Of a DNA stretch of 5,686 nucleotides, positions 1 through 5,508 are shown in pieces. The position numbers and the translations under genes were made by a program. Below the pieces are notes generated by a model. The model saw only the letters and a program-made list of their open reading frames with translations. It was not told the origin of the DNA and did no database searches. This stretch comes from Thermoplasmata archaeon (lineage in GTDB: Archaea > Thermoplasmatota > Thermoplasmata > Thermoplasmatales > Thermoplasmataceae), in contig JAKBQK010000420.1 in assembly GCA_021835265.1 (NCBI GenBank), forward strand, positions 1 to 5,686, in the 5' to 3' direction. How positions within the stretch are numbered: the stretch's first letter is position 1; each line of letters starts with the position of its first letter.

Positions 1-1
1 T

Positions 2-313
2 TCCGATATCCAAAACCTGATAGCAAAGTCATTGAAATCAAAAAATAATATTATCGAAAAAGTCAGAAATTGCTTCGTCAATTCATTAGTTAATAGCTTC
101 TCATTTGCAGATGCAAATAGTAAATCATAATCAATTGTTCACTTTGACCCTTTAGGCAAAGAAAGATTAACAATTCTAGTGGTTGGTTATACCTTCAATG
201 ACCAAATTAGACTATCAACAAGAGGTTCATCAAGTATAGAAAGATTAATTTTTGAAAGCAAGGATGAATTAGATAAACTTGCAAGGTCTATTTTTGAGAG
301 AAATCGTCTATGA
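2..313 (+). pseudogene. 3' part of an unidentified gene, interrupted by an in-frame TAA
   Basis: One frame runs from the window edge to the TGA at 311-313 with a single TAA at 128-130. The part before the stop (about 42 codons) ends in NSFSFADANSKS. The part after it (about 60 codons) contains HFDPLGKERLTILVVGYTF and ends in DELDKLARSIFERNRL. Both stretches have protein-like composition, and the second contains no ATG; its first possible start is a GTG at 179. I therefore read this as the C-terminus of one gene broken by a nonsense change, rather than two genes. The alternative is that the upstream gene really ends at 130 and the rest is a remnant of another gene. I do not recognise the family. 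Another frame also stays open from the edge to a stop at 46-48, so the frame of the upstream gene is not certain. Confidence 0.4.
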
Positions 314-637
314 TATTTTTATGTAATATATGTACACCTTAAGGGATACTTACAATATTAACCCATAACGGTAAAAATAGACTGATTACTTTTCTTCCCC
401 ATCTTTACCTTATTTATCTGTGCTATCAGGATATTGGGAAGTTCCTTCGGTGAATCTTAAATCTTTTCGATGTTTGGAATTGTATGCGTACTACAATACC
501 GATCTGACTCTTGTATTATTAATGCTTCCATTTCATAATCTTCTCGACATGGTGCATATAACTTTCATTATTCAGTTAGTCACAAATGGAGGAGATACCT
601 AAGATAACTGTATGTATAGCATGTGATTTACAGAAAG
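314..637. other. Intergenic stretch without a convincing gene
   Basis: The stretch is AT-rich. A 60-codon open frame starts with GTG at 420 and ends at 602, but it has no recognisable domain, no clear promoter and an unusual composition, so I do not call it a gene. The minus strand is broken by stops throughout. The only signal I would keep is a weak TATA-like TATGTATAG at 611-619, about 25 bases before the structured segment that follows. Confidence 0.5.
611..619 (+). promoter_or_regulatory. Weak TATA-like box before the structured segment
   Basis: TATGTATAG lies about 22-27 bases before the first paired bases at 638-642, the spacing expected between an archaeal TATA box and the transcription start. 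It is weak evidence, because such strings are frequent in AT-rich DNA. Confidence 0.2.
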
Positions 638-707
638 GCCACTAGGAGGGCAGCCGACTACCCGTGGGGATTGAAAGAACGGTCCGCCAGACCTAGCGGT
701 TTTTTTT
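638..707 (+). ncRNA. Candidate small structured RNA ending in a T8 tract
   Basis: This segment is visibly richer in G+C than the DNA around it and is dense in complementary blocks. CCAC (639-642) can pair with GTGG (664-667), stacked next to GGG (648-650) with CCC (661-663). GGTC (681-684) pairs with GACC (690-693) around a 5-base loop. Alternatively CCGC (684-687) pairs with GCGG (696-699), directly before T8 (700-707). CTAGG (642-646) can also pair with CCTAG (692-696). These pairings are partly exclusive. The block GGGATTGAAAG (667-677) matches the style of archaeal CRISPR repeat 3' ends, but only one copy is present. It is not a tRNA, and I see no RNase P or SRP signature. It could also be the 3' end of a lost IS200/IS605-type element, whose ends carry hairpins, or simply an intergenic terminator. 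Transcription is inferred only. Confidence 0.35.
700..707 (+). terminator. T8 tract after a GC hairpin
   Basis: Eight T's follow directly after the CCGC/GCGG hairpin (684-699). Archaeal termination depends mainly on T-runs in the non-template strand, so this is a plausible end for any plus-strand transcript crossing the segment. Confidence 0.45.
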
Positions 708-719
708 CCTCAATAGGTG

Positions 720-1411
720 TTATTTTATAACTTTCAATCCGTGTACGTTTCCATTAGAGTTGTCAAAGTTTCTTTCTATCTGGTCGAAGACTTTGCTGTC
801 TCCATATTCATAATTTCCCTTAATTGCGCACGAGACAAAATCTGCCATTTGAATTCCTATTGAAGTCTCCGAAGGAGTGAAGAATATGGTATCTATGATC
901 CTGTTTAACGTAACATAGGTTGTGCTCCGTAGTCTGAAATATTCATAAGCACTCCGAATTGAAGTGTCGAAACCCTTAGTGCTGGCACCTGATACTATCA
1001 AACCAAAAGTCTGTTGACGCTGAAGCCATATATGGAATCTATTTACAATTTCTTCCAAGGCTTCGTTGACAATAGTGTTAACAGAACCGTATCCTCTCTT
1101 TGAATATTTCACTTTATCGATTGCGATTACGAACAGTGTAATATGTGCTTGTGAAAGAAACTGGGCTATGTCATCGGTTAACTGTTTGAAGTCAATATAA
1201 TCGAATGGAGCTTTACCTCTCACAAGTTTTTTAGCATGTATTTCTGGAAGTGAAATATATTGAAGTATTTACTCACAATAGCCCTGAAATCATCGGTTAT
1301 GAACTTCCAGTCATTGTAACTTACAGAAACCCCACCGAGCACGTAAAATTTGCTGTTCATCCCCGTATAAGCACCTGGATCACCAGACGCATGGATATAA
1401 AGGAGTTGCAT
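720..1411 (-). pseudogene. DUF3800-family protein, frameshifted and lacking the acidic N-terminal motif
   Basis: Read from 1411 downward, the N-terminal part (about 63 codons, stop at 1220) contains LLYIHASGDPG and FYVLGGVSVSYNDW, the two opening blocks of DUF3800 proteins. The remainder lies in another frame to the stop at 720. It carries LPEIHAKKLVRGKAPF, the block FVIAIDK and the C-terminal SIGIQMADFVSCAI, all typical of DUF3800. The second frame is already readable upstream of its GTG at 1223, so the break lies at about 1240-1270. Adding one base there, for example in a short T or A run, restores one protein of roughly 230 residues. DUF3800 has been predicted to adopt an RNase H-like fold and often occurs in accessory or defence DNA. 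Its usual first motif is Y-I-D-E-S-G-D; here the D and E are H and A, so activity would probably be lost even without the frameshift. A TATA-like box sits upstream. The family call is firm; the function is not established. Confidence 0.8.
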
Positions 1412-1428
1412 ATCAGTGAAAGCTCTCT

Positions 1429-1439
1429 TATAATATTAA
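1429..1439 (-). promoter_or_regulatory. TATA-like box for the DUF3800 gene
   Basis: On the minus strand the sequence reads TTAATATTATA, centred about 22-23 bases before the ATG at 1411. There is no Shine-Dalgarno sequence. This is the arrangement of a leaderless archaeal promoter and supports 1411 as the original start. Confidence 0.45.
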
Positions 1440-1481
1440 CAACATGGTTTTTCAGCTTTGTGATGGCTCGGATCAAAGTTG

Positions 1482-1493
1482 ATATATAATAAA
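1482..1493 (+). promoter_or_regulatory. TATA-like box for the membrane-protein gene
   Basis: ATATATAATAAA is centred about 23 bases before the ATG at 1510, and no ribosome binding site precedes the start, which suggests a leaderless transcript. It lies about 50 bases from the oppositely oriented TATA box of the DUF3800 gene, so the two promoters are divergent and share a short control region. Confidence 0.5.
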
Positions 1494-1509
1494 CAATTAA
1501 AGATAGAAA

Positions 1510-2214
1510 ATGAGTTTTTCAATGAATACAGTATATACCTTCTGTAAAACTTTCAAGATATCAATAATTTTTACATTTTTCTATGTAGGCGTTAATGGTA
1601 TAGTTTTACTGGTTAATGGATTCAAATATCCTGCAAACCCACTATTCACATTCCTTACATCATGGTTTAATTTATCAGAGGATTATAACTACTCTAGTTT
1701 CTTAGATGGATTCGCATCTAATTTCATTCCGCTTTTAATTCCGCTTATTGTTTATGAGTTCTATCTGATGCGCCAACCAATTAAAGAAAAATTATATTTT
1801 ATTAACGCTGATGTAGCATTTACTTTCGGAGTTATTTCTACATATTTTATTTCCGCATTTACCTGGATAGTATTTCATTATCCTGGAAGTGGTAGCTCAA
1901 TCCTCGGCTTTGCTTTGTCAATGTTAGTCATATTTTACTTAAGTATAGACTTAAGCTATAATCATAGAAAAAATTTAGAGAAAATGAGACTCAAAAAAGA
2001 GATAGATATAAAAAGGGAGAAATTCTATAACATTCTAATTGTAATTTTTCCTATTGTGTTATATACCATTGTGGCCTCTATATATATTTTAAACAACAGA
2101 TATTGGTTCCTTCATGTACTCGGTTTCATGACATTCATCATATTGGTAATTATTTTTAAATTGTGTTCGTTTTTATTTATAAAATTAGGGTATACAAATA
2201 GGAGAACTTATTAA
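1510..2214 (+). CDS. Polytopic membrane protein, rhomboid-like (tentative)
   Basis: The 234-residue product has six hydrophobic segments at about residues 17-37, 66-88, 99-121, 126-148, 172-192 and 198-225. A strongly basic loop (about 151-170, HRKNLEKMRLKKEIDIKRE) lies between the fourth and fifth. There is no soluble domain. The architecture and residue placement recall rhomboid intramembrane proteases. SNF at 70-72 is followed by Glu83 twelve residues on, as in the rhomboid N...E pattern of TM2. A GSGSS stretch (126-130) followed by Gly133 lies at the start of TM4, near where the catalytic Ser sits. HVLGF at 202-206 in the last segment resembles the H..GF of the catalytic His. The canonical G-x-S-G is not exact and the TM2 His is absent, so it may be a pseudoprotease or an unrelated six-pass protein. 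The start is supported by a TATA box 23 bases upstream. The frame is intact, unlike most of its neighbours. No operon partner is visible on this strand. Confidence 0.8.
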   Translation: MSFSMNTVYTFCKTFKISIIFTFFYVGVNGIVLLVNGFKYPANPLFTFLTSWFNLSEDYNYSSFLDGFASNFIPLLIPLIVYEFYLMRQPIKEKLYFINADVAFTFGVISTYFISAFTWIVFHYPGSGSSILGFALSMLVIFYLSIDLSYNHRKNLEKMRLKKEIDIKREKFYNILIVIFPIVLYTIVASIYILNNRYWFLHVLGFMTFIILVIIFKLCSFLFIKLGYTNRRTY

Positions 2215-2320
2215 TCGATTTGTGCAAAATTAATTGTTATCTATCGCACCTGTGCTTTCGTTCTTTCCACATTATCAACCTGATTTAAACTTGAGTTTCG
2301 CAAGAATTGTAACGAAATAT

Positions 2321-2348
2321 GTTATGCTAACCCTGATAATTCCTTGAT
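2321..2348 (+). repeat. Possible left imperfect terminal inverted repeat of the transposase remnant
   Basis: GTTATGCTAACC... ending CCTTGAT on the plus strand resembles the minus-strand sequence at 2941-2911, which begins GTTAT and ends TTTGAT. They share GTTAT, ATGC and TTGAT in order with gaps and mismatches between. The position just outside the transposase remnant is right for a terminal repeat, but the similarity is weak. Confidence 0.25.
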
Positions 2349-2360
2349 CTCCTTATATTC

Positions 2361-2886
2361 CTACACTGATTCTGATAGTGTTCCAACCAGTATCCGATCC
2401 AGTGGCGTTATTCCAATCTCTTTGAGTGATTTGATAGCCTCATCCGATTGGGATCCATAGACTATCCTCATTGCTGTTTTCACAGGTATGGCCTTGATTC
2501 CCCACAATATTTCTGCAGCTCTTTCCACGGTGAGATGTGACACTGTGAGTCTCTTCTCAATATCCTTGAAAGCAGAAGAGACAATACTGAAATGTTTCAC
2601 GCATGATTCCAGTATCATCCATGAGGTTTCTGGCCGCATATATCATTCCGAAATCCTGTGGAGGATCAAACGCCATGTTTCCCATGCCGGTTTCTGACAG
2701 CTTTGACTTCTGAAGCTCCTGCTGGAATATGGATCTGTAACGATCCCGGTCATTCTCCTTATGAACAGGTCCAAGATGCCTTATTACACGTGTTTTCTGT
2801 TTTCCGTTCTCCTTGTACTTTTCTACTATCTGTGCATAAACTTCCTCACCATACTTGGCTTTCTTCCTTGCAAACCTCAGGAACAT
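2361..2886 (-). pseudogene. IS1634/IS4-like transposase remnant with the catalytic core deleted
   Basis: The N-terminal block, read from 2886 downward, starts MFLRFARKKAKYGEEVYAQI and contains VIRHLGPVHKE, the opening of IS1634-type transposases (short strands, then an R..LG motif). It continues to about NLMDDTGIMRE. A second frame (open 2639-2361) supplies what looks like the family C-terminus, including LTVERAAEILWGIKAI and SLKEIGITPLDRIL. Together they give fewer than 190 codons, whereas such transposases usually have about 400-550, so the DDE catalytic region is missing. The join is near 2570-2600 and also changes frame. An upstream in-frame ATG at 2919 exists, but the family N-terminus fits the ATG at 2886, and 2919 lies in a candidate terminal repeat. 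The segment looks richer in G+C than its neighbours, consistent with a foreign origin. It cannot mobilise itself. Confidence 0.75.
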
Positions 2887-2910
2887 AATTGTATAATGTA
2901 ATCTATTATA

Positions 2911-2941
2911 ATCAAACATTAACCATGGTGCATGATATAAC
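2911..2941 (-). repeat. Possible right imperfect terminal inverted repeat of the transposase remnant
   Basis: On the minus strand it begins GTTATATCATGCACC and ends AATGTTTGAT, and it lies 25 bases before the likely transposase start. It is the partner of 2321-2348, with which it aligns only with gaps. If real, the remnant element is about 620 bp long. Confidence 0.25.
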
Positions 2942-2975
2942 TTTTATTAGAAAGAGTGTTATATAGAGCTTCACG

Positions 2976-4023
2976 CTAAGAATCAGTTGTGAAACTCAAG
3001 TTTAAAAGATTGTTAGGAAGCTGTCTAGGAACAGAAAGTTTCTCAGTTATTGTGTTTATGCCACTCAAGTAGAATTCAACTGTATTAGCATCCATTGGCA
3101 TACCATGAGTTAATTGTTTTGCAATCAAATCAAATTTCTCTAAAGATCTGGATAATGTTTTCTTTGAATTATACGCCATTAAAGAAACCATAGCTTTGAG
3201 CCCTTCTTCCATCTCCCTTTCCATATCCTCTTTGATTTTCTTCCTCATATCATCTAATTTTTCTACAAAAATCAAATCTCCATTGCTAATATATTCCATA
3301 TCATTCTTAGTTATCTCCTGTAGGGGCTTAAGAGTATTTATTTGATTTATATCTATTTTTAGGCTTGCAAAAGATTCTGAAATAGCCATTTTATTTCGTA
3401 CTTCCATAATGGATTCAATGAATTTCGATACAGAATCATAGAAGAATTTTATCCGTTGCAATGCCTCATCAGTTGTGAGATTTGCAATCTGTTTTTGCAA
3501 TTGATTAAGCTGAGAGACAATTTTGGAAATCTTTTCCTCCAGATCACCATATTCCTTACTCTTATAATCGATTTTTTTTGAAGTAAATCGATATCATTTT
3601 GAAGGTATGACTTTTTGTTTTGCAATGTGGTAATATCTTCTTTTGCATTGCTCAGAGCACAAACATTCTTTAGATTGTTTGCAACTTCTTCTAAATAGAT
3701 AGGATTTTCAGGATTGCGCGTTCCCTTATAGTTGGCTGCAATGGTTTGTATTTTTTATAAATGAATTTAGCTGATCCTGGGTTCCTTTTAAGGAAATTAT
3801 ATACCTGCCGAATATCTGCTGAAGATTCCAGAAGGAATGTTTCTGAATCAAGCCAGCTTACCTTCTCCTTTAATTCAAGATCCATAGGAGGAGCATTGTT
3901 CAGCACGAATACCGGCGATGAATCAATAAAATGAAGTTGCAAAGTTATCTTGAATCTCTCCTGAATTCAGTTTAAGGAACTTTCCACAGTCGCTTGTGAA
4001 GGAATGATTCCGTGATATTTCAT
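2976..4023 (-). pseudogene. Coiled-coil protein gene with one nonsense codon and two frameshifts
   Basis: Reading down from an ATG at 4023, the frame begins MKYHGIIPSQATVESSLN and meets a TGA at 3969-3967. It continues in the same frame through FKITLQLHFIDSSPVFVLNN and YNFLKRNPGSAKFIYKK. At an A6 run near 3755-3760 the sense moves to a second frame: IAANYKGTRNPENPIYLEEV, then ITTLQNKKSYLQNDIDLLQK. At the A8 run 3579-3572 it moves to a third, with ISKIVSQLNQLQKQIANL, running to the TAG at 2976. Restoring one A in each run and reading through the TGA gives about 349 residues. The middle (about residues 120-185) is a predicted coiled coil, and the C-terminal half is helical and charged (KLDDMRKKIKEDMEREMEEG). 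There is no signal peptide or membrane segment. I do not recognise the family. The TTG at 3942 and the ATG at 3500 would start fragments only. Confidence 0.6.
3567..3592 (-). repeat. 8-bp inverted repeat around the A8 frameshift run
   Basis: ATCGATTT (3567-3574) and AAATCGAT (3585-3592) are perfect inverted repeats separated by 10 bases. The A8 tract on the coding (minus) strand (3579-3572) lies in the loop and one arm. This is exactly where the coiled-coil gene changes frame. It could be a slippage-prone spot in replication or sequencing; a programmed frameshift is possible but less likely given the other lesions. Confidence 0.5.
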
Positions 4024-4089
4024 GTTTTCGGTTAAGCAGGGTAGACTGGAGAAAAAATTACTGATTTTTACAATGACCCGAAATAATCG

Positions 4090-4329
4090 TTGACAGGACA
4101 TAGAGAAGCATTATTAAATTCAGTGTGCATAAAACTATAAAAAACCAAGAAAGAGATCGAATTCCTGTTTGAAAGATACGCAACGAACACCTACAGATTC
4201 TTAAAAAATAGGAGACAATCCAGTTCTTGGAACTATTTGTTTAAAGAAATCTCTTTTAAAGAAAGGGCCCAAGAAAATAAAGGTTGCAATAGAGTGGGAA
4301 GAATAAGACAAATGCTTTATAACATCTAA
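4090..4329 (+). pseudogene. Small unidentified gene remnant
   Basis: One frame reads from a TTG at 4090 (TGHREALLNSVCIKL), hits TAA at 4138-4140 and continues open for 62 codons to the TAA at 4327-4329. The second part contains KKEIEFLFERYATNTYRFLK and ends in NRVGRIRQMLYNI. Its composition is basic and aromatic, typical of real protein and possibly of a DNA-binding or mobile-element protein, but I cannot assign a family. The second part has no good start codon, so the most likely reading is a fragment of a gene broken by a nonsense codon or deletion. A T8 run follows 24 bases after the stop, as expected at an old gene end. Confidence 0.35.
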
Positions 4330-4353
4330 TGTTCAAAGTGGTATTCGAGTACC

Positions 4354-4361
4354 TTTTTTTT
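4354..4361 (+). terminator. T8 tract, likely archaeal terminator
   Basis: Eight T's lie 24 bases after the stop of the remnant at 4090-4329. No strong hairpin precedes them, which fits archaeal T-run termination. A second T7 run lies at 4492-4498, before the control region of the next gene, and may insulate it. Confidence 0.4.
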
Positions 4362-4504
4362 CTGTCTCATGTTTAGGTTCCCTTTTTATTTGAATTTCCA
4401 GAAACTGCAAAGCCATCTTCGGTGTTTTCCTAATATACATGCATCATATCTGCAATTAAATTAAGATTCCCGATACACTAAAAAACACATATTTTTTTAC
4501 CGAA

Positions 4505-4535
4505 AACAGAGTATAGAACAGATATCTGTTCTATA
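4505..4535. promoter_or_regulatory. Perfect 24-bp palindrome with an extra half-site: probable operator
   Basis: Positions 4512-4535 form a perfect palindrome with no spacer: TATAGAACAGAT followed by its exact reverse complement. The half-site is GAACAGA (4516-4522). A similar AACAGA occurs at 4505-4510 with matching spacing, and GAACAGA recurs at 4574-4580, between the TATA box and the start of the gene at 4591. A dyad plus repeated half-sites just upstream of a gene for a ribbon-helix-helix protein fits an operator, since RHH dimers bind such repeats and often autoregulate. The palindrome could instead be a hairpin or recombination site; no T-run follows it. Confidence 0.6.
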
Positions 4536-4552
4536 TGGGAAAACAACCTGCA

Positions 4553-4571
4553 CATATAAAGTATATTATAT
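4553..4571 (+). promoter_or_regulatory. TATA-box region for the RHH/zinc gene
   Basis: Two overlapping candidates are present: ATATAAA (4554-4560) and TATATTATA (about 4562-4570). The second lies about 24 bases before the ATG at 4591, giving a leaderless transcript; the first would give a leader of about 8 bases. No Shine-Dalgarno sequence is seen. The GAACAGA half-site at 4574-4580 follows directly, so bound repressor could block initiation. Confidence 0.5.
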
Positions 4572-4590
4572 ATGAACAGAATGGTTATTT

Positions 4591-5241
4591 ATGCACAAGG
4601 CCCGGCATTATCCGCCTTCTCAGATTAGATATCAGATAGAGCATCCCCCCATTACGGTTCATCTTAACAGGAGAGTGAAAGAGAATATTGATAAAGTAAA
4701 GGGAGTTAGGTCCTATGCTCAGGTAATCTCAGAACTCCTAGAAGGGACATTTGACTTGGAAAAAGAAATAAAATCACTTCCTGCAACAGAATCTGTTGTA
4801 CAGTACTTTAGAGGCTTTAAGGAAGGTGAAAATCGGTATGCCAGACACGGCATATGCTTGAAGTGCCGTAAGGAAGGAATTTTGTGGAGTGATGGCAGGT
4901 GTGTTGATTGCCACAAAATCGGTTTCGGGCCAGATTATTCATACTTCAGAGACAAGGAATCAGCAGCTGTGGTTGATGAGGACGACTTTGAAAAGTCCAA
5001 GGTAAAGATATCTGACGTTGAAAAAATTGTATATGAAAATGGGCGAAATAGAGGCTATGATAACGGATGGGCAGAAGGTTACGAAGAGGCGGAGTTAAAA
5101 TTCAAAATTACATATCCATGCAGTGTATGCGGCAAATCTATGGTGATGTATCCAAGCAGGAAAGACCACAAAGACATGATTCAACATATGAAAGAGCAGG
5201 GTTGGAGCCACTCAGAATGCCTTAAGAATAATGAAATATAA
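4591..5241 (+). CDS. Ribbon-helix-helix protein with two zinc-binding sites, probable DNA-binding regulator
   Basis: The 216-residue protein opens with a ribbon-helix-helix pattern: strand PITVHLN (20-26), helix RRVKENIDKV (27-36), turn, helix SYAQVISELLEG (41-52). This is the fold used by many archaeal transcription regulators and antitoxins. A zinc ribbon follows, with Cys89, Cys92, Cys104 and Cys107 (CLKC...CVDCH). After an acidic linker (DEDDFEKSK) comes a helical region with a Gly-Tyr/Trp repeat (NRGYDNGWAEGYEEAE, about 153-168). A second zinc site is formed by Cys177, Cys180, His207 and Cys210 (YPCSVCG...WSHSEC), with His193 and His199 between. Proteins with a GY-repeat helix before a CxxC...HxxC end occur in archaeal genomes and plasmids, usually uncharacterised. 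The frame is intact, with its own TATA box and a palindrome upstream. DNA binding and autoregulation are inferred. No toxin partner is adjacent, so an antitoxin role is unsupported. Confidence 0.85.
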   Translation: MHKARHYPPSQIRYQIEHPPITVHLNRRVKENIDKVKGVRSYAQVISELLEGTFDLEKEIKSLPATESVVQYFRGFKEGENRYARHGICLKCRKEGILWSDGRCVDCHKIGFGPDYSYFRDKESAAVVDEDDFEKSKVKISDVEKIVYENGRNRGYDNGWAEGYEEAELKFKITYPCSVCGKSMVMYPSRKDHKDMIQHMKEQGWSHSECLKNNEI

Positions 5242-5258
5242 TTTCTATTTGACGTTTT

Positions 5259-5288
5259 GGTCTCCCTTCAAAACCTTTGGGAAGGACC
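5259..5288 (+). terminator. Hairpin after the RHH/zinc gene, possible 3' end
   Basis: GGT (5259-5261) and CCTTC (5265-5269) can pair with GAAGG (5281-5285) and ACC (5286-5288), leaving a 3-base bulge and an 11-base loop. It starts 17 bases after the stop codon. No long T-run follows at once, so it may protect the mRNA end rather than terminate transcription. Confidence 0.3.
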
Positions 5289-5330
5289 CATGCATTTCTT
5301 TTGTCTTCTAAAATTTTCATCTAATATATG

Positions 5331-5367
5331 CAGGGGATTCGTTGTCATAATAGACCATGTACCCCTG
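5331..5367. repeat. 6-bp inverted repeat CAGGGG/CCCCTG
   Basis: CAGGGG (5331-5336) and CCCCTG (5362-5367) flank 25 bases. It stands out because the region is otherwise AT-rich. It may be a weak hairpin or a protein-binding dyad; a short dyad of this length can also arise by chance. Confidence 0.25.
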
Positions 5368-5508
5368 TAATTGTCAATGATTTTAATTTATGCAAAGTGA
5401 TATGACCATTCTAGTAATTGGTTTTAGGTCAAGTGTTTTTCCAGCTGGCATATTAATAAGTATAGGACGATTCTGGGACAAAAATTGTCATTACTTTAGA
5501 TCTATATT

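Larger units (their letters stand above)
5242..5508. other. Intergenic region between the RHH/zinc gene and the tRNA-like fragment
   Basis: I see no gene in it on either strand. It holds a hairpin at 5259-5288 just after the RHH/zinc gene and a 6-bp inverted repeat at 5331-5367. The sequence from about 5460 to 5508 would be the place for the 5' half of the tRNA-like unit that follows, but it has no acceptor complement or D-arm pattern. Confidence 0.5.

Noticed and set aside
420..602. A 60-codon plus-strand open frame starting with GTG.
   Set aside because: No recognisable domain, no clear promoter at the expected distance, and composition not convincingly protein-like.
660..700. A CRISPR array.
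   Set aside because: Only one repeat-like end (ATTGAAAG) exists; no second copy or regular spacing occurs anywhere in the window.
1250..1489. A 79-codon plus-strand open frame.
   Set aside because: It lies opposite the N-terminal part of the DUF3800 gene, whose motifs are clear, and is most likely a shadow frame.
2488..2888. Two plus-strand open frames across the transposase remnant.
   Set aside because: They are antisense to recognisable transposase blocks and have no family features of their own.
3567..3592. A programmed frameshift site in the coiled-coil gene.
   Set aside because: The same gene carries a second frameshift and a nonsense codon, so decay or a sequencing error in the A-run explains it more simply; kept only as a remote option.
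4512..4535. The palindrome as a transcription terminator.
   Set aside because: No T-run follows on either side at once, and it lies upstream of a promoter; an operator is the better reading.
4719..4916. A 65-codon minus-strand open frame.
   Set aside because: It is antisense to the RHH/zinc gene, where the Cys pairs and RHH pattern mark the real coding strand.
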